The notes beneath the pieces were generated by a model. It had not been told where the DNA came from and made no database searches. It worked only from the letters and a program-made list of their open reading frames with translations. A program made the translations under genes and the position numbers. From Mesoflavibacter sp037029465 (lineage in GTDB: Bacteria; Bacteroidota; Bacteroidia; Flavobacteriales; Flavobacteriaceae), in the NCBI RefSeq assembly GCF_037029465.1, contig NZ_JAYMEM010000030.1, forward strand, positions 1 through 64,000: a stretch of 64,000 bases of DNA. Direction: 5' to 3'. Of the stretch, positions 1-8,875 are shown one piece after another (positions within the stretch are counted from its first letter, which is position 1; every line of letters starts with the position of its first letter).

Positions 1-103
1 GATTTCTTTAAAGGGTCGTGGGAGATGACCACGTTGATAGGCTATAGGTGTAAAGGCAGTAATGTCATAGCCGAGTAGTACTAATAACCCATAGGCTTAT
101 TGT
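1..103 (+). rRNA. 23S ribosomal RNA, 3' end only
   Basis: The first hundred bases match the conserved 3' terminal part of bacterial 23S rRNA: the GTTGATAGGC block, then the GTGTAAAGGCAGTAATG region and the final GTAGTACTAATAACCC segment before the closing helix strand near 91-103. The gene begins upstream of the window. The exact 3' end is uncertain by a few bases. The 5S gene follows about 100 bases downstream on the same strand, so this is the distal end of an rRNA operon. No tRNA lies between 23S and 5S. Confidence 0.93.
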
Positions 104-205
104 ACGCCTGTTTTTTTTAAGAGTACAAACAAATTTTCATGAATTATTTTTCAATATGTCACTATATACGGTCAGGTAGAGTAATCTACGCACACCGAAA
201 GATTT

Positions 206-309
206 AAGGTGATTATAGCGATGGGGCTCACCTCTTACCATTCCGAACAGAGAAGTTAAGCCCATTAGCGCCGATGGTACTACATTGTGGGAGAGTAGGT
301 CGTCGCCTT
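206..309 (+). rRNA. rrf: 5S ribosomal RNA
   Basis: The segment holds the universal 5S core CCGAACAGAGAAGTTAAGCC and the late GGGAGAGTAGGTCG block. The ends AAGGTG at 206 and CGCCTT at about 309 pair as the closing helix, with one G-T pair. The length of about 104-110 bases is typical of Bacteroidota. It follows the 23S tail and precedes an intrinsic terminator, so it is the last gene of the rRNA operon. Confidence 0.95.
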
Positions 310-314
310 TTTTA

Positions 315-349
315 AATCCTCAACATTTATTTGTTGGGGATTTTTTTTT
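315..349 (+). terminator. Intrinsic terminator of the rRNA operon
   Basis: The arms AATCCTCAACA and TGTTGGGGATT pair over 11 positions with one G-T pair and are followed by a run of nine T. It lies just after 5S and ends the rRNA operon. Confidence 0.9.
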
Positions 350-408
350 GCCCTTTTGTTTTTAAATAATTCTTTTTAATATGTTTATTTCTTTTATTTT
401 TGGGTGAG

Positions 409-2847
409 ATGGAAATAAATAAAGAGTTAGAATTAGCTTGGGATTTTGTAAACAAAAGCAAACGAAATATTTTTTTAACAGGTAAAGCTGGAACAGGAAA
501 GACAACCTTTCTCCATAGGCTGAAATTAAGTTCTCTTAAAAGAATGGTTATTGTTGCACCTACGGGTGTAGCAGCAATTAATGCTAAAGGCGTTACTATT
601 CATTCATTCTTTCAATTGCCATTTGGACCCATACTTCCTGATGATACACTTTCTGCTAGTAATGGGTTTAAAAATAAGTTCAGTAAAACAAAAATTAATA
701 TCATTAAATCGTTAGACTTATTAGTGATTGATGAAATTAGTATGGTTAGAGCTGACTTATTAGATGCTATTGATAATACGCTTAGACGTTATAAAGACAG
801 AAATCAAGTTTTTGGTGGTGTTCAAGTTCTTATGATAGGCGATTTGCAACAGTTATCACCTGTCGTTAGAGATAATGAATGGGAACTTCTCAAACCATTT
901 TACAATAATGCTTATTTTTTTAGTAGCCATGCGTATCAATATTGTAACCCTATAACGGTTGAATTAAAACACATATACAGACAAGATAATCCTAAGTTTA
1001 TTAATATTCTAAATGAAATTAGATCTAATAATCTATCTCAGCAATCAATAGAAGTACTTAATAAGCGTTTTGATTCTAATTTTTCACCTTCAGAAAATGA
1101 AGGCTATATATTTTTAACCACTCATAATAATAAAGCTGATCAAGTCAATAAATCAGAATTAGATAAACTTTCAAGCAAAACAGTAAGTTATTCAGCTAAA
1201 GTTGAAGGTAAATTTCCAGAGTTTTCCTATCCGAATGAGGATAAATTAGTGTTAAAAGTTGGCGCGCAAGTAATGTTTATCAAAAACGATAGCTCACCAG
1301 AAAAACGCTATTTCAATGGGAAAATAGGAAAAGTAATTCATTTGGATAGAGACGAAGTTGTTGTAAAATGTCCAGACGATAATTTTACAATTATTACTAA
1401 ACCTGAAACTTGGGAAAACATAACTTACAAAGTAGATAAAGAAACAGACGCTATTACCGAAGACAAAATTGGCAGCTACACGCAGATGCCTTTACGCTTA
1501 GCTTGGTCAATTACAATTCATAAAAGTCAAGGATTAACCTTTGAAAAAGCTGTTATTGATGCAGAAGGTGCTTTTGCTCATGGACAAACCTATGTTGCTT
1601 TAAGTAGATGTAAATCTTTAGAAGGTTTAGTTCTTAAAAGTAAAATTGATTCCAAACAAATTATAAGTGATACCAATGTTTTAAACTTTACTAAACAAGC
1701 TGAAGAAAACCAACCAGATACTGCCGAATTAGAGCAATCAAAATCTATATTTCAGCTTCAATTAATTTCAGAAGCTTTCGATTTTTTTCAATTTATATAT
1801 CCTGTAAATAGAGTTTTAGATATTTATTATAAAAACAGAGGAAGTATTGAAGGTAACCTAGAGCAACCTTTAACCAGTATAAAGAATTGTGCTACAAACT
1901 TATTGAAAGTAGCTAATTCATTTAAAAATCAACTAAAAGAATTAGCTCAAGATAATTTACCAGAAAATGATCAAGTTATACAAGAGCGTTTTAAAAAAGC
2001 TATTAAATATTTTACTGAAGAAACTAACAGCAAAATTATAGAAGTGTATCAAAACTTTAGTTTTAGCACAGATAATAAAGCATTAGATAAAGATATTAGT
2101 AAACAATTAGATATGATTGAAGAACTTATAGCGACTAAAAAACTTTATTTTTCTGAGTTGAAAGAAGGTTTTGAAGTCAATAAGTTTTTAGGATTAAGAG
2201 CTAAATCGGTCTTTTTAACTAAAGACAAACCAAAAAAGCTAAGAAAAACTGTAATTGACGGTACAACAAATATCGAGTTATTTGAACTGTTAAGAGAGTT
2301 AAGAAATACACTTGCTCAAGAACACGATTTAATTCATTATCAAATATTCACACAAAAAGCACTTTACGAAATGTGTGAAACCTTACCAACGACTAAAAAA
2401 GAATTATTACAAGTCAATGGTTTTGGTAAAGTGCGAGTTGAAAAGTATGGAAACGATATTTTAACTGTAATTAGAGAATATTGTGAAGACAACGATATTG
2501 ACACTTCAGATGCAAATCAATTTGAGTTTGTAGAAGAAAAAAAGCCTAAACATAAAAAAGGCGACACACAAAAAGAGTCTTTAGCACTTTTTAAAGATGG
2601 TAAAAGCATAGAAGAAATTGCTCACATTAGAGAATTAAATGAAAATACAATTTTTGGTCATTTGGCTAAATTTATTAAGTCTGGTGAAATCAAAATTTCA
2701 GACTTGATGCCAAAAGCACATTATCAAGAGTTAAAAGGGTTAATACCAAAACATACATTTGATACACTTTCAGATTTAAAACATCAACTAGATGATAAAT
2801 ATAGTTATGGTGAAATAAGGTTGGTTTTAGACGAATTAAACTCATAA
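409..2847 (+). CDS. Pif1/RecD2-like ATP-dependent DNA helicase with HRDC and helix-turn-helix tail
   Basis: Superfamily 1B-type helicase of 812 aa. Walker A GKAGTGKTT lies at residues 25-33 and Walker B VIDEIS near 106-111. The late helicase motifs IHKSQGLTFE and YVALSRC lie near 368-400. The C-terminal third differs: an HRDC-like domain near 622-694, then a winged helix-turn-helix near 720-765 of the kind seen at the end of RecQ proteins. By family it should unwind DNA or resolve structures in repair or replication. The ATG at 409 is chosen over an in-frame TTG three codons earlier, since the ATG gives the natural N-terminus. It is a single gene after the rRNA operon terminator and converges on the acyl-CoA dehydrogenase, sharing a terminator. 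The motor call is firm; the exact role is inferred. Confidence 0.87.
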   Translation: MEINKELELAWDFVNKSKRNIFLTGKAGTGKTTFLHRLKLSSLKRMVIVAPTGVAAINAKGVTIHSFFQLPFGPILPDDTLSASNGFKNKFSKTKINIIKSLDLLVIDEISMVRADLLDAIDNTLRRYKDRNQVFGGVQVLMIGDLQQLSPVVRDNEWELLKPFYNNAYFFSSHAYQYCNPITVELKHIYRQDNPKFINILNEIRSNNLSQQSIEVLNKRFDSNFSPSENEGYIFLTTHNNKADQVNKSELDKLSSKTVSYSAKVEGKFPEFSYPNEDKLVLKVGAQVMFIKNDSSPEKRYFNGKIGKVIHLDRDEVVVKCPDDNFTIITKPETWENITYKVDKETDAITEDKIGSYTQMPLRLAWSITIHKSQGLTFEKAVIDAEGAFAHGQTYVALSRCKSLEGLVLKSKIDSKQIISDTNVLNFTKQAEENQPDTAELEQSKSIFQLQLISEAFDFFQFIYPVNRVLDIYYKNRGSIEGNLEQPLTSIKNCATNLLKVANSFKNQLKELAQDNLPENDQVIQERFKKAIKYFTEETNSKIIEVYQNFSFSTDNKALDKDISKQLDMIEELIATKKLYFSELKEGFEVNKFLGLRAKSVFLTKDKPKKLRKTVIDGTTNIELFELLRELRNTLAQEHDLIHYQIFTQKALYEMCETLPTTKKELLQVNGFGKVRVEKYGNDILTVIREYCEDNDIDTSDANQFEFVEEKKPKHKKGDTQKESLALFKDGKSIEEIAHIRELNENTIFGHLAKFIKSGEIKISDLMPKAHYQELKGLIPKHTFDTLSDLKHQLDDKYSYGEIRLVLDELNS

Positions 2848-2880
2848 AAAAAGGCTTCAACAGTATATGCGAAGCCTTTT
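2848..2880. terminator. Bidirectional terminator between the helicase and acyl-CoA dehydrogenase genes
   Basis: The arms AAAAGGCTTC and GAAGCCTTTT flank a short loop, with an A run on the left and a T run on the right, so the hairpin can end transcription from both converging genes. Confidence 0.88.
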
Positions 2881-2901
2881 CAATTTTATATAATTGAAAT
2901 G

Positions 2902-4044
2902 TTACCCTTTAATAACACCTCTAGAAATTACAATCTTTTGGATTTCAGAAGTTCCTTCATAAATCTGAGTGATTTTTGCATCACGCATTAAACGCTCTAC
3001 ATGGTATTCTTTTACAAAACCATTTCCACCGTGTATTTGTACAGCTTCAACAGTTTGTTCCATAGCAACTTTACTAGCGTATAATTTTGCCATAGCGCTA
3101 GACATATCGTAATTGTTACCTTGGTCTTTATCCCAAGCCGCTTTCATTACTAACATACGTGCAGCTTCAATTTCTGTATACATATCTGCAAGTTTAAAAG
3201 CAATAGCTTGGTGGTTACAAATTTCAGTACCAAAAGCTTTACGCTCTTTGCTATATTTTAATGCTAACTCGTAAGCACCAGAAGCAATACCTAAAGCTTG
3301 TGCAGCAATACCAATACGTCCGCCAGAAAGTGTTTTCATTGCGAATTTAAAACCAAATCCATCTTCACCAATTCTGTTTTCTTTTGGTACTTTAACATCG
3401 TTAAATTGAAGCGTGTGTGTATCACTTCCTCTAATTCCTAATTTATCTTCTTTAGGACCAATATCAAAACCTTCCATACCTTTTTCAACGATAAAAGCAT
3501 TGATTCCTCTGTGTCCTTTTTCTCTGTCTGTTTGTGCAATTACTAAATAAACATCAGATCTACCACCGTTGGTAATCCAGTTTTTTGTTCCATTAATTGC
3601 ATAATGGTCACCTTTGTCTATTGCAGTCGTTGTTTGCGATGTTGCATCACTACCAGCTTCTGGTTCACTTAAACAAAATGCACCAATTTGCTCACCAGTA
3701 GCTAATTTTGTTAAATATTTTTGTTTTTGCTCTTCTGTTCCAAAAGCTTCAAGACCGTAACAAACTAATGAGTTGTTTACAGAAACCATTACAGAAGCAG
3801 ACGCGTCTATCTTAGATAATTCTTCCATAATTAATACGTAAGAAATCGCATCCATACCACTTCCACCGTATTTTGGGTCTACCATAATTCCCATAAATCC
3901 AAGTTCTCCCATTTTTCTAACTAAATCTTGAGGGAATTCTTGTTTTTCGTCACGTTCTATAACGCCAGGTAATAATTCTGTTCTTGCAAAATCACGAGCT
4001 GCGTCGCGAATCATTAAATGTTCTTCTGTAAGATTAAAATCCAT
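2902..4044 (-). CDS. Acyl-CoA dehydrogenase (short/medium-chain type)
   Basis: FAD-dependent enzyme that makes the first alpha,beta double bond in fatty-acid beta-oxidation or branched amino-acid breakdown, passing electrons to ETF. At 380 aa it is the usual size for butyryl-CoA-dehydrogenase-like proteins. Visible family blocks are AFCLSEPEAGSD (flavin and substrate contact), WITNGG, and near the end IYEGTSEIQ, where Glu363 is the expected catalytic base. An ATG 14 codons upstream exists in frame, but homology begins at MDFNLTEEH, so I start at 4044. A Bacteroidota promoter lies upstream. It diverges from anmK. Chain-length preference cannot be read from the sequence. Confidence 0.93.
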   Translation of the reverse strand: MDFNLTEEHLMIRDAARDFARTELLPGVIERDEKQEFPQDLVRKMGELGFMGIMVDPKYGGSGMDAISYVLIMEELSKIDASASVMVSVNNSLVCYGLEAFGTEEQKQKYLTKLATGEQIGAFCLSEPEAGSDATSQTTTAIDKGDHYAINGTKNWITNGGRSDVYLVIAQTDREKGHRGINAFIVEKGMEGFDIGPKEDKLGIRGSDTHTLQFNDVKVPKENRIGEDGFGFKFAMKTLSGGRIGIAAQALGIASGAYELALKYSKERKAFGTEICNHQAIAFKLADMYTEIEAARMLVMKAAWDKDQGNNYDMSSAMAKLYASKVAMEQTVEAVQIHGGNGFVKEYHVERLMRDAKITQIYEGTSEIQKIVISRGVIKG

Positions 4045-4083
4045 AGTGGTATATAAAATTGTTAATTCAATAAAAAATGTCCT

Positions 4084-4114
4084 CAAAGATAACTTTTTAT
4101 TAGCATTTTTTCAA
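4084..4114 (-). promoter_or_regulatory. Promoter of the acyl-CoA dehydrogenase gene
   Basis: On the minus strand the -7 element TATCTTTG (4084-4091) is preceded by TTG (4112-4114) with 20 bases between, a close match to the Bacteroidota consensus TTG-N19-TAnnTTTG. It reads toward the gene start at 4044. Confidence 0.7.
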
Positions 4115-4138
4115 TCGTTATAGTTATTTTTACATGAT

Positions 4139-5203
4139 ATGTTAAAAGAAAGTTATCACATAATTGGTGTTATGTCTGGTACGTCTTTAGACGGAATTGA
4201 TTTAGCTGAAATCAATTTCACTAAAAATGAAACTTGGCAATTTCAAATTTTAAAAGCAACTACAGTTCATTACACTGAAGAATGGCTAAGTAAATTAAAA
4301 AGCTTAACTCAAAAATCTAAAAAAGATTTGCAACAAATAGATTTAGATTACACTAATTATTTAGCCGATGTCATCACTACTTTTGTTAAAAAAAATAACA
4401 TAAAAAATATTGATGCAGTTTGTTCTCATGGTCATACTGCATTGCATCAACCAGAGCAAAAATTGACTTATCAAATTGGTAATTTACCAGAATTAGCCAA
4501 AAAAATAAATCAAAATGTAGTTTGCGATTTTAGGGTGCAAGATGTAGAATTTGGTGGTCAAGGCGCACCATTAGTGCCCATTGGTGACGAGCTTTTATTT
4601 TCGGAATATGATTATTGTATCAATCTTGGTGGATTTGCAAACGTTTCGACTAAAATTAAAAATCAACGTATAGCTTTCGATATTTGTCCAGTTAATATTG
4701 TGCTTAATAAGTATGTGCAACAATTAGGATTGGGTTTTGATGATAAAGGATATTTAGCTTCACAAGGAAAAATAAATCAACAATTATTAGAGCAATTAAA
4801 CGCTTTAAATTTCTATAAAAAATCATATCCAAAATCTTTAGGATTAGAATGGGTGGAGGAGCAGATATTTCCTTTAATCGATAAATATGATTTAACAATT
4901 AAAGATATTTTACGTATTATGGTCGAGCATGTTGCACAACAAATAGCAAAAGTAATCAGTCAAAAAGTAAATGTATCTGTTTTGCTAACTGGTGGCGGAA
5001 CTTATAATGACTTTTTAGTTGAAAGAATTAAAGCTTTAACCAATAATAAAATAGTCATCCCATCTAAAGAGATAATTGAGTTTAAGGAAGCATTAATCTT
5101 TGGTTTTTTAGGTGTTTTAAAACTGAGAGATGAAAATAATTGTTTAGCATCTGTAACAGGCGCTAATAAAGATCATTCTTCTGGTAATATTTTTAAAATT
5201 TAA
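4139..5203 (+). CDS. anmK: Anhydro-N-acetylmuramic acid kinase
   Basis: Phosphorylates 1,6-anhydro-MurNAc, a cell-wall turnover product, to MurNAc-6-phosphate in the cytoplasm, feeding cell-wall recycling. The ASKHA-type phosphate loop GVMSGTSLDGID is at residues 10-21. The family blocks DFRVQDVEFGGQGAPLVP and the late GGGTYN follow, and the length of 354 aa fits the family. The gene is monocistronic, divergent from the acyl-CoA dehydrogenase gene, with only 94 bases between the two starts. A weak -7-like TATTTTTA lies only six bases before the ATG, so the leader may be very short. Confidence 0.95.
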   Translation: MLKESYHIIGVMSGTSLDGIDLAEINFTKNETWQFQILKATTVHYTEEWLSKLKSLTQKSKKDLQQIDLDYTNYLADVITTFVKKNNIKNIDAVCSHGHTALHQPEQKLTYQIGNLPELAKKINQNVVCDFRVQDVEFGGQGAPLVPIGDELLFSEYDYCINLGGFANVSTKIKNQRIAFDICPVNIVLNKYVQQLGLGFDDKGYLASQGKINQQLLEQLNALNFYKKSYPKSLGLEWVEEQIFPLIDKYDLTIKDILRIMVEHVAQQIAKVISQKVNVSVLLTGGGTYNDFLVERIKALTNNKIVIPSKEIIEFKEALIFGFLGVLKLRDENNCLASVTGANKDHSSGNIFKI

Positions 5204-5251
5204 CACTTCAATACCAACGGTTTACTTACATTTGAATGTTTGGCGTGACTT

Positions 5252-5270
5252 TTGAAAAGTGACTTTTCAA
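5252..5270. promoter_or_regulatory. Perfect 9-1-9 palindrome upstream of a secreted-protein operon
   Basis: TTGAAAAGT-G-ACTTTTCAA is a perfect inverted repeat with 9-base arms and a single central base. An extra ACTTTT at 5248-5253 repeats the half-site, so three half-sites alternate. It ends 30 bases before the start codon at 5301. There is no T run after it, so it is not an obvious terminator for anmK. A repressor or activator site is an inference. Confidence 0.5.
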
Positions 5271-5300
5271 CAATTAAATTAATTAATAAATATTTAAAAA

Positions 5301-5954
5301 ATGAAAAAATTATTACTAGCATTTGCTATTTTATTTTCAGGATTAACTTTTGCACAAGATTTTGATGATAACTGGGAAGATAAATCTGAAAAATTACCAG
5401 GATATGTAATTACAAATAGCGGAGAAAAAATTGAAGGCTATTTAAAAAGATTCTTAAAAATTAAAAGTCAACGTAAAGTGAAATTCTTTAAAACTTTAGA
5501 TGATAAACCAGTAGTTTATGATCCAAAAGACTTAAAAGCTTATAAAATCGGAGAAGATTATTATGAAACACATCCATACGAAGGTTTAAGCGGGAATACC
5601 AAAGTATTTTTATTAAGAACAGTAGAAGGAAAAATAAGTCTTTTTGAATACTACATTAGAGTAGAAGATGATAAAGGTGCAGAAATGACACTAAAAAAAG
5701 ACGGAAATAAAGAGATTATTTTAGATTTTGATGGTACTAAAATTCAAACAGAAGTTTTAGCAGTAAAAGATGGTGATGATTACTTAAGGTTTGCTTCGCC
5801 AAAGGTATTGTTTAGCTTTAAAAATGTAATGAGTAAATATGTAAGTGATTACCCAGAATTAGCTAAAAAAATTAAAAGTAAAGAAAAGGGATACAGAGTT
5901 TTAGGTATTTTAAAAATTGTAAACGAATACAACGCACATTTTGAAAATAAATAA
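5301..5954 (+). CDS. Secreted protein of unknown function
   Basis: I do not recognise the family. The 217-aa product begins with a clear signal peptide (MKKLLLAFAILF core, probable cleavage after FAQ near residue 19). The mature part is rich in Lys, Asp and Glu and looks beta-rich. It opens with a GYVITNSGEKIEGYL segment, a pattern I associate with Bacteroidota secreted proteins that carry a small N-terminal beta unit. No catalytic motif or C-terminal sorting domain is visible. Its last 14 bases overlap the next secreted-protein gene, so the two are surely co-expressed. A palindrome upstream may regulate both. Confidence 0.8.
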   Translation: MKKLLLAFAILFSGLTFAQDFDDNWEDKSEKLPGYVITNSGEKIEGYLKRFLKIKSQRKVKFFKTLDDKPVVYDPKDLKAYKIGEDYYETHPYEGLSGNTKVFLLRTVEGKISLFEYYIRVEDDKGAEMTLKKDGNKEIILDFDGTKIQTEVLAVKDGDDYLRFASPKVLFSFKNVMSKYVSDYPELAKKIKSKEKGYRVLGILKIVNEYNAHFENK

Positions 5955-7455
5955 GTCAATTTTAATTTTAGCTTGTGCTTTTGTTTCAATACTTAGTAAT
6001 AAAGTAATAGCTCAAACCGCAAGTTTTGCGTGGACAGATTGGGCAAAACATGAAAGAAACGGATTTCAAAACCCAAATATTGTTTTTCCTACAACTCAAG
6101 ATTTTACTATCTATAGTATAGAAAAATCAGGTCTTCATGTTTACGCACCAAAAATTGTTTATATCACAAAACATGATTACACAGATCAAGTTTTAAAAGA
6201 AATAAACTTTAAGTTGCCAAAGCGTCAACACATGGACGCAACTTTAATTAAGGTAGTAGAAGGAAAAGACAAACTTTACTTTTTCTCAAATATTGCTTTA
6301 AAAAAAGAAAGAGAAAATGTGCTTTACGTGCAGGTTTTTGATAATAATAGTTTTTCAATTTCTGAAGAAAAACAGCTATTTACTTTGCCAATAGAAAAAG
6401 TAAATAATTCAGGTTTTTTTGATGTGGAAATTTCTCAAGATAAAAACACAATAGCTGTTTTAGTAAATGATGTTTTTGAGAAAAAACAAAACGAAAAAAT
6501 AAAAACACTACTGTTTGATCAAGAGCTTAATCAATTATCACAAAATGATTTTACTTTAAATTTTGAAAGCGAAAGAGCTTACCAAGAGCAGTTTTACGTA
6601 ACCAATGATAAAACAATACAGATTGTAAAACACACCGATATTTTTAAGAAAGATCCAATTACTTCTGTAATTACAATCTCTGGTTCAGAATTAAAAGCAC
6701 AGCAAGTTTCAGCTTCAGAGTTTTATATTTCAGACATTAAAGTAATTACTTTAGACAATACAAATTATCTAATAGGATTTGCAACAGATAATGTAAAACC
6801 AGGTGTTTCTGTTGGTGGGAAAAAAGATAAAAGCTTCTTTCTTTATGATATAACAAACGGAAAATTAGTTAGCAATCAAGGTTGGTCAGAACAAATTCTA
6901 AAAAAAGTATTAGGTAAAGGATTTTTACATTTAGAGGTTAAAGATGTTTTGATTAACAATAAAGAAATTTATTTAATTGGCGAATGTTATAAAACAGAAA
7001 GCAAATTAAAAGAAGGAGCAAGTTTTGAGTATAATTACACTTACAACATTGGTCCAGGAGTTGTAGTAAAAATGAATTTAAATGGTGATGTTATCTATCA
7101 AACCTATTTAAAATATTCGGATACTTTTAAAAATGAAAGTAAAAGAATAGCGTCATTTTTTCCTTTCTTAAAAAATGGAAATCTTAATCTGCTAACTACC
7201 GAAAAAGAGTACGTTTTAAAAGATAAAAAGATTGTTCTTGGCAATAGAAAAATTGAAGCAAGAACAGTTATTTTAAGTAAAATTGATGATACAGGAGAAC
7301 AAACTATACAACCATTTTGGGATAGTAAAGTTGGAGGAGAAGATTTAATTATAGATTACGCGCCAACTTTTACAAAGCAAATAAATGGTAGTACGTTTGC
7401 AATTTATGCCTACGGAAACCTATATCATGCTTTCGGTTTAATAACTCTAAATTAA
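5941..7455 (+). CDS. Secreted protein of unknown function, coupled to the preceding gene
   Basis: The 504-aa product has a signal peptide (KSILILACAFVSIL core, cleavage after IAQ near residue 25). I see no known domain. The alternating beta-like segments and repeated statements of the type FFDVEISQDKNTIAVLVND suggest a beta-propeller-like fold, which is an inference. Translation must start at TTG 5941, or less likely at ATT just before it, because this start gives the complete signal peptide and there is no nearby ATG in frame. The start lies inside the last codons of the upstream gene (14-base overlap), pointing to translational coupling. A terminator follows. Confidence 0.8.
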   Translation: MKINKSILILACAFVSILSNKVIAQTASFAWTDWAKHERNGFQNPNIVFPTTQDFTIYSIEKSGLHVYAPKIVYITKHDYTDQVLKEINFKLPKRQHMDATLIKVVEGKDKLYFFSNIALKKERENVLYVQVFDNNSFSISEEKQLFTLPIEKVNNSGFFDVEISQDKNTIAVLVNDVFEKKQNEKIKTLLFDQELNQLSQNDFTLNFESERAYQEQFYVTNDKTIQIVKHTDIFKKDPITSVITISGSELKAQQVSASEFYISDIKVITLDNTNYLIGFATDNVKPGVSVGGKKDKSFFLYDITNGKLVSNQGWSEQILKKVLGKGFLHLEVKDVLINNKEIYLIGECYKTESKLKEGASFEYNYTYNIGPGVVVKMNLNGDVIYQTYLKYSDTFKNESKRIASFFPFLKNGNLNLLTTEKEYVLKDKKIVLGNRKIEARTVILSKIDDTGEQTIQPFWDSKVGGEDLIIDYAPTFTKQINGSTFAIYAYGNLYHAFGLITLN

Positions 7456-7481
7456 AAACTTAACAATAATTTATAATAATA

Positions 7482-7513
7482 AAAATGGCTTTACTTTTTA
7501 AAGCCATTTTTTG
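7482..7513 (+). terminator. Intrinsic terminator after the secreted-protein pair
   Basis: The arms AAAATGGCTTTA and TAAAGCCATTTT pair around a short loop and run into T-rich sequence. It closes the two-gene unit ending at 7455. Confidence 0.87.
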
Positions 7514-7627
7514 TTTTTTATATTTGTTAAACTAATTAACAATATACTTCAAGATATGAATCAGCTTTAACGTTTTGTTGCTTAACAATAAATATAACTT
7601 TAAGTTGAATTCACTTTAATAAACTAG

Positions 7628-8854
7628 ATGAAAGATTTACTAAAAATTTACGAAAATAAGGCACCAGAGATTGTCTTTAATTGGAAAGATTCTGAAACTG
7701 ATGCAGAAGGTTGGACTGTTATAAATTCTTTACGTGGCGGTGCTGCTGGTGGTGGTACACGTATGCGCAAAGGACTAGATATGAACGAGGTTTTATCTTT
7801 AGCAAAAACAATGGAAGTTAAATTTACTGTTTCAGGACCAGCAATTGGTGGTGCAAAATCAGGAATTAATTTTGATCCAAAAGACCCAAGAAAACGTGGT
7901 GTTTTAGAACGTTGGTATAAAGCTGTTTCTCCATTATTGAAAAGTTATTATGGTACTGGTGGAGATCTAAATGTAGATGAAATACACGAAGTAATCCCAA
8001 TAACAGAAGATTCAGGTGTTTGGCATCCGCAAGAAGGTGTTTTTAACGGACATTTTCAACCAACTGAAGCAGACAAAATTAACCGTATCGGTCAGTTACG
8101 TCAAGGTGTAATTAAGGTTTTAGAAAATGTAAACTATTCACCAGACGTTTCAAAAAAATATACTGTAGCAGATATGATTACTGGTTACGGTGTTGCTGAA
8201 GCAGTGAAGCATTATTATGATATTTATGGTGGAAATGTAAAAGGAAAACGTGCCGTTATCCAAGGTTTTGGTAACGTAGGTTCTGCAGCAGCTTACTATT
8301 TAGCACAAATGGGAGCAAAAGTAGTAGGAATTATAGATATTTCTGGAGGAGTAATTAACGAAAATGGATTTACTTTTGAAGAAATTAAAGAATTCTTCTT
8401 AAACAAAAACGGAAACACCTTATTAGCAGAAAACATGATTCCTTTTGAAGAAATGAATGAACGTGTTTGGTCACTTGAAACCGAAATATTTGCACCATGT
8501 GCAGCATCACGTTTAATTACTCAAGATCAAATTGACAAAATGATAAGCACAGGTTTAGAAGTCATTTCTTGTGGTGCAAATGTACCGTTTGCAGATAAAG
8601 AAATTTTCTTTGGACCAATTATGGAGCAAACCGATGAGCGTGTAAGCTTAATACCAGACTTTATTTCAAACTGTGGTATGGCACGTGTGTTTGCTTATTT
8701 TATGGAGCGTAAAGTTCAAATGACAGATGAAGCTATTTTTAATGATACTTCAGAAATAATAAGAAATGCAATTCAAAACGTTTACGAAAAAAGTCCTTTA
8801 AAGACAGAAATAAGTAAGACAGCTTTTGAAATTGCATTAAAACAATTAGTATAA
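7628..8854 (+). CDS. Glu/Leu/Phe/Val family amino-acid dehydrogenase
   Basis: NAD(P)-dependent oxidative deamination of an amino acid to its 2-oxo acid and ammonium, or the reverse. The substrate half shows Lys65 in MEVKFT and Lys77 in IGGAKSG, the two lysines typical of the family. The nucleotide half shows the Rossmann loop GFGNVGSAAA in the middle of the chain. The length of 408 aa is between leucine dehydrogenases (about 365) and hexameric GDHs (about 420-450), so substrate choice is open. A small palindrome AACTTTAAGTT lies upstream at 7596-7606. The nhaD gene follows after 21 bases and may be co-transcribed. Confidence 0.9.
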   Translation: MKDLLKIYENKAPEIVFNWKDSETDAEGWTVINSLRGGAAGGGTRMRKGLDMNEVLSLAKTMEVKFTVSGPAIGGAKSGINFDPKDPRKRGVLERWYKAVSPLLKSYYGTGGDLNVDEIHEVIPITEDSGVWHPQEGVFNGHFQPTEADKINRIGQLRQGVIKVLENVNYSPDVSKKYTVADMITGYGVAEAVKHYYDIYGGNVKGKRAVIQGFGNVGSAAAYYLAQMGAKVVGIIDISGGVINENGFTFEEIKEFFLNKNGNTLLAENMIPFEEMNERVWSLETEIFAPCAASRLITQDQIDKMISTGLEVISCGANVPFADKEIFFGPIMEQTDERVSLIPDFISNCGMARVFAYFMERKVQMTDEAIFNDTSEIIRNAIQNVYEKSPLKTEISKTAFEIALKQLV

Positions 8855-8875
8855 ATTACAACTTAAACATAAAAA

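Noticed and set aside
400..408. TTG start for the helicase
   Set aside because: It adds only three residues; ATG 409 is the normal start and there is no ribosome site evidence for the TTG.
4045..4086. Longer acyl-CoA dehydrogenase N-terminus
   Set aside because: The extra 14 residues overlap the promoter -7 element and are outside the family.
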